Source: an uncultured Oscillospiraceae bacterium (GTDB taxonomy: Bacteria > Bacillota > Clostridia > Oscillospirales > Oscillospiraceae). From it: 5,883 bases of DNA. The stretch is taken from contig CAKTOK010000064.1 of NCBI GenBank assembly GCA_934589835.1, positions 1 through 5,883 on the forward strand, written 5' to 3'. Shown here in pieces: positions 1-5,317 of this stretch; position 1 is the first letter of the stretch; each line of letters begins with the position of its first letter. A model generated the notes under the pieces. That model saw only the letters and a program-made list of their open reading frames with translations. It did no database searches and was not told the DNA's origin. The translations under genes and the position numbers were made by a program.

Positions 1-2
1 AT

Positions 3-77
3 GGCCCGTTGGTCAAGTGGTTAAGACAGAGGCCTCTCACGCCTTTAACATCGGTTCGAATCCGGTACGGGTCACCA
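3..77 (+). tRNA. tRNA-Glu (anticodon CTC)
   Basis: This is a complete cloverleaf that decodes GAG (glutamate) codons. The acceptor stem pairs 3-9 with 67-73 (one G-T pair). The anticodon stem pairs 29-33 with 41-45 around the loop CTCTCAC, which places anticodon CTC at 36-38. The T stem pairs 50-54 with 62-66 around the loop TTCGAAT. The discriminator base is A74 and the 3' CCA is encoded at 75-77. The D arm contains the usual GG (19-20). Only two bases precede the gene in the window, so its promoter or an upstream tRNA partner is not visible. The last eight bases of the tRNA form part of the left arm of a long palindrome that includes its terminator. Confidence 0.96.
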
Positions 78-120
78 AAACAAAGGGACACACAATGTGT
101 GTCCCTTTGTTTTGGTGACC
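70..120. repeat. Perfect 25-bp palindrome overlapping the tRNA 3' end
   Basis: Bases 70-94 are the exact reverse complement of 96-120, with a single central base at 95. The left arm starts inside the tRNA acceptor strand and includes its CCA end. The right arm therefore carries an inverted copy of the tRNA tail, TGGTGACC at 113-120. The core works as a terminator (separate entry). The outer seven to eight pairs are more than a terminator needs and are unexplained. Confidence 0.9.
81..113 (+). terminator. Intrinsic terminator of the tRNA-Glu gene
   Basis: The core stem GGGACACAC (85-93) pairs with GTGTGTCCC (97-105), leaving a three-base loop. It is followed by the T-rich tract TTTGTTTT (106-113) and preceded by the matching A-rich tract, so it can act in both directions. 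It sits immediately after the tRNA, as expected for a tRNA transcript terminator. Confidence 0.8.
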
Positions 121-157
121 GGCCTTTTGCCGGAGGAGTCCGCGCCCCGATCCGCCT

Positions 158-176
158 GCCTGCCGCTGCGGCAGGC
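158..176. repeat. GC-rich hairpin in the MATE gene leader
   Basis: An 8-bp perfect stem, GCCTGCCG (158-165) against CGGCAGGC (169-176), closes on a three-base loop 14 nt before the ribosome binding site of the MATE gene. No T-tract follows, so it is not an intrinsic terminator. It could be a leader stem-loop or a protein-binding palindrome. The sequence does not decide between these. Confidence 0.4.
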
Positions 177-200
177 CATTACTGCATTCAGGAGTTTTTT

Positions 201-1538
201 ATGTCCGAGAGTATCCGTTTATCCGACCACTTCACCTACGCAAAGCTGCTGCGCTTCACGCTGCCGTCCATCGCCATGATGGTCTTCACGTCCATCTACG
301 GCGTGGTGGACGGTCTGTTCGTATCCAACTTCGTGGGCAAAACGGCCTTCGCCTCGGTGAATCTGGTGATGCCGTTCATCATGATCCTGGGCGGTGTGGG
401 CTTTATGCTCGGCACCGGCGGCACGGCGCTGGCCTCCAAGCTTCTGGGCGAGGGGGATCACGAAGCGGCCAACCGGACGTTTTCCATGATGGTGCTGTTC
501 ACGCTGCTGCTGGGAGCGGCGCTGTCCGCCGCCGGCATCGTCTTCATGCGGCCCGTATCCCGTCTGTTGGGCGCCACCGACGCCATGCTGGCGGACTGTG
601 TGCTGTACGGCCGCATCGTCACGGGCTTCACCTTCGCGTTCATGCTGCAAAACGTATTCCAGAGCTTTTTCATCGCGGCGGAGAAGCCCCAGCTGGGCCT
701 GTGGGTGACGGTGGCCGCCGGTGTGACCAATATGGTGCTGGACGCCCTGTTCGTGGCGGTGTTCCGCTGGGGCGTGGCGGGTGCGGCCATCGCCACAGGG
801 CTGAGCCAGTGCGTGGGCGGTATTCTGCCGCTGGTCTATTTCCTGCGGCCCAACGACAGCCTGCTGCGTCTGTCGCTCACACGCCTGGAGGCACGGCCCG
901 TTCTGGCCGCCTGCGGCAACGGCTCGTCCGAGCTGATGAGCAACATCTCCTCGTCCGTGGTGAGTATGCTCTACAACTTTCAGCTCATGCGGCTGGCCGG
1001 TGAGGACGGCGTCTCCGCCTACGGCGTGCTGATGTATGTCCAATTCGTCTTCATCTCCCTGTATATCGGCTACTCCATCGGCTGTGCGCCGGTGATCAGC
1101 TACCACTACGGTGCACAGAACAGCGGTGAGCTGAAGAACCTGCTGTGCAAGAGCGCGCTGCTCATGGGCGGCGTGGGCGTGGCGCTGACGGCGCTGGCCA
1201 TGGGACTGGCGGAGCCGCTGGCCCACCTGTTCGTGGGCTACGACGCCGCGCTGTTTGCCCTGACGGCCCATGCGTTCCGGCTGTTTGCCTGGTCGTTCCT
1301 GTTGGCGGGCTTCAACATTTTTGCCTCCAGCTTTTTTACTGCGCTGAACAACGGCGGCGTGTCCGCCGCCATCTCCTTCCTGCGGACGCTGGTGTTCCAG
1401 TCCGCCTCGGTGCTGATCCTGCCCATCTTCTTCGATGTGGACGGCATCTGGTGGGCCATCACCGTGGCGGAGGTCTTCGCGTTTTTGATCTCGCTGGCGT
1501 TCCTGCTCGCCAAGCGGCAGAAATATCACTATCTGTAA
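201..1538 (+). CDS. MATE family multidrug/cation antiporter (MepA-like)
   Basis: This 445-residue inner-membrane protein belongs to the multi-antimicrobial extrusion family, which exports drugs or metabolites in exchange for Na+ or H+. The length is typical, and about twelve hydrophobic segments are spread over two homologous halves. Visible family motifs include D37 in IYGVVDGLFVSNFVG, the glycine-rich GTGGTALASKLLGEGD (about 71-86), TNMVLDALF (about 176-184, with D181), SYHYGAQNSGELKNL in the second half (about 300-314), and E424 in a late helix. The start at 201 is chosen because AGGAG lies at 190-194 with six bases before ATG, and because the frame further upstream reads through the tRNA. 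No convincing promoter is seen between the tRNA terminator and the gene. The substrate cannot be read from sequence. The Rrf2 regulator gene follows after 58 nt on the same strand. Confidence 0.93.
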   Translation: MSESIRLSDHFTYAKLLRFTLPSIAMMVFTSIYGVVDGLFVSNFVGKTAFASVNLVMPFIMILGGVGFMLGTGGTALASKLLGEGDHEAANRTFSMMVLFTLLLGAALSAAGIVFMRPVSRLLGATDAMLADCVLYGRIVTGFTFAFMLQNVFQSFFIAAEKPQLGLWVTVAAGVTNMVLDALFVAVFRWGVAGAAIATGLSQCVGGILPLVYFLRPNDSLLRLSLTRLEARPVLAACGNGSSELMSNISSSVVSMLYNFQLMRLAGEDGVSAYGVLMYVQFVFISLYIGYSIGCAPVISYHYGAQNSGELKNLLCKSALLMGGVGVALTALAMGLAEPLAHLFVGYDAALFALTAHAFRLFAWSFLLAGFNIFASSFFTALNNGGVSAAISFLRTLVFQSASVLILPIFFDVDGIWWAITVAEVFAFLISLAFLLAKRQKYHYL

Positions 1539-1541
1539 GGC

Positions 1542-1570
1542 TTGCTTCTCCTCCAGCATAGTGATATACT
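1542..1570 (+). promoter_or_regulatory. Sigma-A-type promoter of the Rrf2 gene
   Basis: TTGCTT (1542-1547, three of six matches to the -35 consensus) and TATACT (1565-1570, five of six to the -10) are separated by exactly 17 bp, and the start codon follows at 1597. The regulator gene therefore probably has its own transcript, besides any read-through from the MATE gene. The -10 box lies inside a palindrome. Confidence 0.6.
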
Positions 1571-1574
1571 ATGC
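1556..1574. promoter_or_regulatory. Palindromic candidate operator over the Rrf2 -10 box
   Basis: GCATAGT (1556-1562) and its reverse complement ACTATGC (1568-1574) flank a 5-bp centre, GATAT. The palindrome covers the proposed -10 element, so a dimer bound here would block RNA polymerase. Rrf2 regulators commonly bind palindromes in their own promoters, so negative autoregulation is the simplest reading. A further half-site-like ACTAT occurs at 1528-1532 at the end of the MATE gene. Confidence 0.55.
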
Positions 1575-1596
1575 ATATCTCGAAGGGGGTCTTATC

Positions 1597-2019
1597 ATGC
1601 TCGTCTCTACAAAGGGGCGCTACGCTCTGCGGGTCATGCTGGAGCTGGCCCAGCGCCCGTTCGACAGCTATACGCCGCTGCCGGTCATCGCGGAGAGGCA
1701 AGCCGTCTCGGAAAAGTATCTGGAAAGCATCGTCGTGCTGCTGTCCCGCGCCGGACTGGTGGACGGCGTGCGCGGCAAGGGCGGCGGCTACCGGCTGACC
1801 CGCACGCCCGCCGAATACTCGGTGGGCGAGATCCTCCGGCTGACAGAGGGTTCGCTGGCGCCCGTCACCTGTCTGGAGGGGGCGGAGAACACCTGCCCTC
1901 GGGCGGGTCAGTGCCACACGCTGCCCATGTGGGAAAAGCTGGACAGTCTCATCAACGACTATCTGGACAGCGTGTCGCTGGACGATCTGCTGCGTCAAAC
2001 CGACGGCGGCAGGCTGTAA
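1597..2019 (+). CDS. Rrf2 family transcriptional regulator, IscR-like
   Basis: This 140-residue DNA-binding protein has the full Rrf2 architecture. An N-terminal winged helix begins with the family signature MLVSTKGRYALRVMLELA. A recognition region follows, with AVSEKYLESIVVLLSRAGLV (36-55) and the wing motif VRGKGGGYRLTR (58-69), then a dimerisation helix. Three cysteines at 92, 100 and 106, followed by the usual MW (111-112), resemble the Fe-S ligands of IscR, whose cysteines are spaced five residues apart. Here the first gap is seven residues. A role sensing iron-sulfur status, redox or oxygen/nitrosative stress is inferred. CymR-type regulators lack such a cysteine set, so a plain cysteine-metabolism repressor is less likely. 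The start at 1597 has a strong AAGGGGG ribosome site seven bases upstream and restores the canonical N-terminus. No isc/suf genes are adjacent in the window. Confidence 0.92.
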   Translation: MLVSTKGRYALRVMLELAQRPFDSYTPLPVIAERQAVSEKYLESIVVLLSRAGLVDGVRGKGGGYRLTRTPAEYSVGEILRLTEGSLAPVTCLEGAENTCPRAGQCHTLPMWEKLDSLINDYLDSVSLDDLLRQTDGGRL

Positions 2020-2024
2020 ACGGA

Positions 2025-2063
2025 AAAGGGGCCGTCCCCGCCTGCGGCGGGGACGGCCCCTTT
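2025..2063. terminator. Strong bidirectional terminator between convergent units
   Basis: An 18-bp perfect stem pairs 2025-2042 with 2046-2063 around a TGC loop. On the plus strand the 3' arm ends in TTTC; on the minus strand it ends in four T residues. It lies 5 nt after the Rrf2 stop and 4 nt after the stop of the minus-strand peptidoglycan-binding gene, so it very likely ends both transcripts. Confidence 0.9.
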
Positions 2064-2067
2064 CTGC

Positions 2068-3417
2068 TTAGAACACACCGTAGCCCTGCCCCTGCGTGAT
2101 GATGTAGGACCACAGCACCGGCCCCACGGCGCCGGTGGCGCTGTATCCCAGCGAGCGCTGGACGGCACGGACGGCGCGGGCCGTAGCCTGCCCGTACACG
2201 CCGTCCACCGTGACGGTGGGGATGGCGCTGTCCTGCGCGGCCATCTGGTTCAGCCTCGTTTGCAGCAGCGCTACCTCCGGCCCCGTGTCCCCCAGCACCA
2301 GAAAGCGCCCGGGGTACACCTCCCGCGCGAACTCCTGATAGTCCGCCGGCAGCGTGTACAGCGTCTGCTCATACACATTTTGCAGGGCGTTCCAGGTGTT
2401 CCGCCCCACCACGCCGTCCACATTCAGGCCATAGCTGCTCTGGAAGGCGTATACCGCGTCCAGCATCGCCTGATCGAAGGTGTCGGTGATGGGGATGGGC
2501 GGCAGCTGGGGCAGGAAATACCCCAGAAAGGCCAGATAGAACCGGACCGTCTCCACATTCAGGCCCGTGTCCCCCAGCCGCAGCGCCTCGGGATACACCC
2601 GCTGGGCCTCGGAGATGGTCAGGCCCTCGCTGGTGATCTCCGACAGGCTCTTGACGCCGTTGTAGATCATCTTGATCTTGTACCAGGTGGACTTGCCCAC
2701 CACACCGTCCGGCTCCAGATTGAAGATGCGCTGGAAGGCGCGGACGGCGTTTTCCGTCTCCTCGTCAAAGACGTTGGAGACCTCGGTGATGGGCGGAATG
2801 GCCGGATAGTTCCGGCGGATGCGGTTGAGCTGCTGCTGGATGGTACGCACATCCTCCCCCACGGTGCCGCGGGACAGCGGGCGGCCCGGATAGGACGGCG
2901 TACCGTCCCCCACCGGCGCGTTGGACACGATGTTGATGTTGTCGCCGAAGTAGTGCTGGAGGATCTCATAGGGCGTCAGACCCTGCTCCGCCAGATCCAC
3001 GCTGCCCCACTGGGACAGGCCCTGACACTGGGTACGCACACCGTCGCAGAACTGGGCATACAGCGGCTCCACATTTCCCTGCCGCACGATATAGTTGTTG
3101 AAGATGTCATCCACCAGCCGATTGATGTTCTCAAAGGTGCTGCGCCCGGGCACGAACGCCTGATCGTAGCGGGTGGAGCTGGTGATGTCAAAGTCATAGC
3201 CGCGGCTGCGGTAATGCTCGGTGTAAAGGCGGTTCAGCGCCACGGAGATCTGGGCCAGGATGTTGGCCCGCAGAGCGTTTTCCGGCCAGGTGGGATAGAT
3301 CTCGCTGCTGGCCACATTCTTGATGTAGGTCGTGAACGGTACTGTCATGTTCTCCGCCGCCTCATTGGGCGGGCCAAGATGAACCGTGATAGACTCCGGT
3401 ACCACGGGAAACGGCAT
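2068..3417 (-). CDS. SpoIID/LytB-like domain protein with three peptidoglycan-binding repeats
   Basis: This 449-residue protein probably acts on or binds peptidoglycan. Residues about 30-165 resemble a shortened SpoIID/LytB amidase-enhancer/glycan transglycosylase domain. They contain YIKNVASSEIYPTWPENALRA-type sequence with a glutamate (E39) where SpoIID has its catalytic one, and GLSQWGSVDLAEQG (133-146) followed by YEILQHYFG. Three PG_binding_1 repeats follow at about 182-252, 279-350 and 374-442, each with the AFQ/AVQ and DGVVG/DGVYG pattern. No signal peptide or membrane helix is visible at the N-terminus. The start at 3417 follows a GAGGGGGAGA ribosome site; the longer open frame only overlaps the upstream gene. 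It is 17 nt downstream of the prealbumin-like gene, with which it probably forms an operon. A spore cortex or coat role is inferred from the domains and the missing signal peptide. The domain assignment is firmer than the function. Confidence 0.88.
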   Translation of the reverse strand: MPFPVVPESITVHLGPPNEAAENMTVPFTTYIKNVASSEIYPTWPENALRANILAQISVALNRLYTEHYRSRGYDFDITSSTRYDQAFVPGRSTFENINRLVDDIFNNYIVRQGNVEPLYAQFCDGVRTQCQGLSQWGSVDLAEQGLTPYEILQHYFGDNINIVSNAPVGDGTPSYPGRPLSRGTVGEDVRTIQQQLNRIRRNYPAIPPITEVSNVFDEETENAVRAFQRIFNLEPDGVVGKSTWYKIKMIYNGVKSLSEITSEGLTISEAQRVYPEALRLGDTGLNVETVRFYLAFLGYFLPQLPPIPITDTFDQAMLDAVYAFQSSYGLNVDGVVGRNTWNALQNVYEQTLYTLPADYQEFAREVYPGRFLVLGDTGPEVALLQTRLNQMAAQDSAIPTVTVDGVYGQATARAVRAVQRSLGYSATGAVGPVLWSYIITQGQGYGVF

Positions 3418-3434
3418 ACTTCTCCCCCTCTCTG

Positions 3435-3815
3435 TCAGGCCGGCTCCAGCGACACCGCCAGCACCGTCTCGATCCGCGGGAACACCGTGACCGGCCGCCC
3501 GTCCACCGTGCTGTACTGCGGGTGCCGCACCGCCGCCTGGTAGATGGTGCCGCTGATGCCCGCCGTCTCCGCCGACTGGGACCAGCCGGCGGGCAGCGCC
3601 GGCAGGCGGATATCGTCCACGATACCGGACCGGTCCGTGACTCCCTCGTAAAACACCGCCCGCTGAGCGCCGAAGTCGCGGTAAAGCTCCACCCGCGCCC
3701 CCTCCACGGGGAACAGGCCCCGCCCCGTGGAGACCTGTACCCGCAGGGTGCCCCGCTCCGGATGGGCGTCCAGAAACCACTCCTGCGGCCCCTTCTGTGC
3801 GCGATTCTCCTCCAT
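3435..3815 (-). CDS. Small prealbumin/carboxypeptidase-regulatory-like fold protein
   Basis: This 126-residue protein reads as one beta-sandwich of the carboxypeptidase regulatory/prealbumin-like type. The pattern is GTLRVQVSTG (22-31), PVEGARVELYRD (36-47), VTDRSGIVDDIRLPALP (59-75), a strand IYQAAVRHPQY (91-101) and a final VFPRIETVLAVSLEP (111-125). Such domains usually act in protein binding or surface assembly and have no catalytic residues. There is no signal peptide or membrane segment. The start at 3815 is preceded by AAGGAA about ten bases upstream. An in-frame ATG at 3857 would add 14 basic residues that do not look like part of the fold and would overlap the candidate promoter. The gene lies 17 nt before the SpoIID-like gene, so the two products probably work together, perhaps as structural proteins of the spore or cell envelope. 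Confidence 0.8.
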   Translation of the reverse strand: MEENRAQKGPQEWFLDAHPERGTLRVQVSTGRGLFPVEGARVELYRDFGAQRAVFYEGVTDRSGIVDDIRLPALPAGWSQSAETAGISGTIYQAAVRHPQYSTVDGRPVTVFPRIETVLAVSLEPA

Positions 3816-3846
3816 AATAGCATCATTCCTTTCCCTGTGTCGTCTC

Positions 3847-3874
3847 ATCCTATGCATCGGCGCAGGCGGATGTG
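3847..3874 (-). promoter_or_regulatory. Weak candidate promoter, mother-cell sigma-like
   Basis: On the minus strand CATAGGAT (3854-3847) resembles the CATA-type -10 of sigma-E/sigma-K promoters. An AC-containing CAC (3874-3872) lies 17 bp upstream, where sigma-K promoters carry a short AC motif. Initiation would fall roughly 20-30 nt before the start codon at 3815. No sigma-A-type promoter stands out in this gap. The motifs are short and degenerate, so this is only a suggestion. Confidence 0.25.
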
Positions 3875-3879
3875 CAGAA

Positions 3880-3909
3880 GGAAGCGGCCGCCCGCCGGCA
3901 GCCGCTTCC
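3880..3909. terminator. Hairpin downstream of the M29 aminopeptidase gene
   Basis: GGAAGCGGC (3880-3888) pairs perfectly with GCCGCTTCC (3901-3909) around a GC-rich 12-base loop, 14 nt after the aminopeptidase stop. On the minus strand, the direction of the gene, the trailing tract is only TTCTG. The better T-run (TTTTT, 3912-3916) is on the plus strand. It is probably the gene's terminator, possibly bidirectional, but with a weak U-tract in the relevant direction. Confidence 0.55.
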
Positions 3910-3923
3910 CGTTTTTATATGGC

Positions 3924-5150
3924 TCAGAACGCCCAGCTTCCGTCGCGGAAGATGGGCACGGTTCGGCCGTCCTCGCACACGGCGTCGATACTCATGTCGC
4001 CGGAGCCGATCATAAAGTCCTCGTGGATCATGGAGTCGTTGACGCCCAGTGCGCGGCACTCCTCCAGCGTCTTCTCCTCAAAGCCGCGGATGGTGTCGGC
4101 AAAGCCCATGCCCAGTGCCAGATGGCACGCGGCGTTCTCATCAAACAGCGTGTTATAGAACAGCAGGCCGGACTGGCAGATGGGGGAATCATAGGGCACC
4201 AGCGCGCACTCGCCCAGATAGGCGCTGCCCTCGTCCATGGTGATGAGCTTGGTCAGCAGCTCGTTATTTTTGTCGGCGTGCCACTCCACGGCCTTGCCCT
4301 CGCGGAACCGGATCCAGAAGTCCTCGATGAGCTGGCCCTGATAGCTCAGGGGCTTGGTGGCGTAGACGATGCCCTCCGCCTTGCCGCGCATGGGGGAGAT
4401 GAAGCACTCCTCCGTGGGGATATTGGGGTTAAAGACGATGCCCTGCAGGCTCTTTTCGCAGCCGCCGCAGAACTGGGCCTCGGGGCTCATGCCCACCTGA
4501 AAATCGGTGCCGTTGGCGCTCTTGTAGCGCAGCTCCCGGATGTGCAGGCCGTTGAGGTAGGTGCAGCGGTCGTGCATATCCTTGTTGTGGGCGTCCCAGT
4601 TGGCCACAGGGTCGCCCTCCAGCGCACGGCTGGTGGACAGGATGGCCTCCCACAGCTTCTCCACCGCCTGAGACTTCCGCAGGTTGGGGAACAGCTTCTT
4701 GGCCCACGCCTCGCCGGGTACGGCGGCGATGCACCACTGGTACTTGTTCTCGATCTGGTCGCGGTACTTCTTGATGACGGGATACTGGCGCTGGCGGCTC
4801 TTGGCCATCTTCTCCTGATTGATGCCGCGGAGGCCGTCCGGATCCTCGCTGAGCAGATAGATCCGGCAGGGGATGGTGTCCACATAGTGCTGCCAGCGGG
4901 CCTCCTCATAGTTGTCCAGTCTGGAGAGGGTGGTCAGCGTGCGGTAGCGGTAATGCAGCTTCTGCAGAGGCTGGTAGCTCCAGTCCACCACCACCTTCTT
5001 GGCCTTGCACTTGTAGCACTCCTCCACCAGCATCTTCACGAATTCCGGCTGATCCAGCTCGGCGGCGATAAAGACCTCCTGCCCGGGCTGCACATTGACG
5101 CCGCTGCGGGCAATGAGGCGGGCATATTCCCGCAAAATGCTCTTTTTCAT
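3924..5150 (-). CDS. M29 family metallo-aminopeptidase (AmpS/PepS-like)
   Basis: This 408-residue cytoplasmic enzyme should remove N-terminal residues from peptides using two metal ions, as AmpS, PepS and AmpT do. The length is typical. Candidate metal ligands in the expected motifs are E247/E248 in NIPTEECF, E314 in YLGECALVPYDSPI, H343 in LFDENAACHLALG, and H376 and D378 in MIHEDFMIGSGD. The N-terminus lacks a signal peptide. The start at 5150 has an AAGGAG ribosome site six bases upstream and restores the family N-terminus; the longer open frame to 5330 runs through the promoter. The protein has 13 cysteines, including CxxC pairs at 45/48 and 228/231, which is notable for a cytosolic aminopeptidase. 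It appears to be a single-gene unit, with its own promoter and hairpins on both sides. Its likely role is peptide turnover and amino-acid recycling. Confidence 0.95.
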   Translation of the reverse strand: MKKSILREYARLIARSGVNVQPGQEVFIAAELDQPEFVKMLVEECYKCKAKKVVVDWSYQPLQKLHYRYRTLTTLSRLDNYEEARWQHYVDTIPCRIYLLSEDPDGLRGINQEKMAKSRQRQYPVIKKYRDQIENKYQWCIAAVPGEAWAKKLFPNLRKSQAVEKLWEAILSTSRALEGDPVANWDAHNKDMHDRCTYLNGLHIRELRYKSANGTDFQVGMSPEAQFCGGCEKSLQGIVFNPNIPTEECFISPMRGKAEGIVYATKPLSYQGQLIEDFWIRFREGKAVEWHADKNNELLTKLITMDEGSAYLGECALVPYDSPICQSGLLFYNTLFDENAACHLALGMGFADTIRGFEEKTLEECRALGVNDSMIHEDFMIGSGDMSIDAVCEDGRTVPIFRDGSWAF

Positions 5151-5184
5151 AGGAAACTCCTTTCGTGTCTCTCTGTTGTGTACC

Positions 5185-5213
5185 ATTGTACCACCTGCTG
5201 CCCGCTTTGAAAA
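5185..5213 (-). promoter_or_regulatory. Sigma-A-type promoter of the aminopeptidase gene
   Basis: On the minus strand TTTTCA (5213-5208, four of six matches to TTGACA) and TACAAT (5190-5185, five of six to TATAAT) are separated by 17 bp. The start codon follows about 35 nt after the -10. The -10 is embedded in a direct repeat, TGGTACA-A-TGGTACA, which could serve as a regulator site or be chance. Confidence 0.65.
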
Positions 5214-5275
5214 GACATCCTGTGAAAAAAAGCCGCCGTTTCCCAAAATACCCCACGGCAAACCAGCCGCCGCAG

Positions 5276-5314
5276 AAAAGGGGAGAGCCTGCCGCTGGCA
5301 GGCTCTCTCCTTTT
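5276..5314. terminator. Strong hairpin terminator after the right-edge gene
   Basis: Bases 5276-5293 pair with 5297-5314 around a GCT loop, giving 18 pairs with one G-T wobble. On the minus strand the stem ends in TTTT, just past the TAA of the gene ending at 5318. A T-rich tail exists on the plus strand too. It separates the right-edge gene from the aminopeptidase promoter. Confidence 0.85.
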
Positions 5315-5317
5315 CTA

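Noticed and set aside
9..200. Extension of the MATE frame upstream to base 9
   Set aside because: It reads through the tRNA and its terminator. The ATG at 201 has a clear ribosome site.
219..1559. Long minus-strand open frame (446 codons) opposite the MATE gene
   Set aside because: Its translation is rich in Q, H, R and G with no hydrophobic pattern, as expected from reading GC-rich coding sequence backwards. The MATE protein on the other strand is unambiguous.
2260..3543. Plus-strand open frame (427 codons) opposite the SpoIID-like gene
   Set aside because: It is a low-complexity antisense shadow of a recognisable protein, without its own start signals.
3418..3780. N-terminal extension of the SpoIID-like protein to 570 residues
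   Set aside because: The added 121 residues are G/A/R-rich out-of-frame sequence from the upstream prealbumin-like gene. The start at 3417 has a ribosome site and the expected N-terminus.
3522..5210. Long plus-strand open frame (562 codons) opposite the M29 gene
   Set aside because: It crosses the aminopeptidase gene, its terminator and its neighbour, and has no family-like sequence or ribosome site. It is an antisense shadow.
5224..5257. Second minus-strand terminator before the aminopeptidase promoter (short stem then seven T residues)
   Set aside because: The possible stem is only about five pairs with a long loop, so the A/T run alone is not enough. The strong hairpin at 5276-5314 already does this job.
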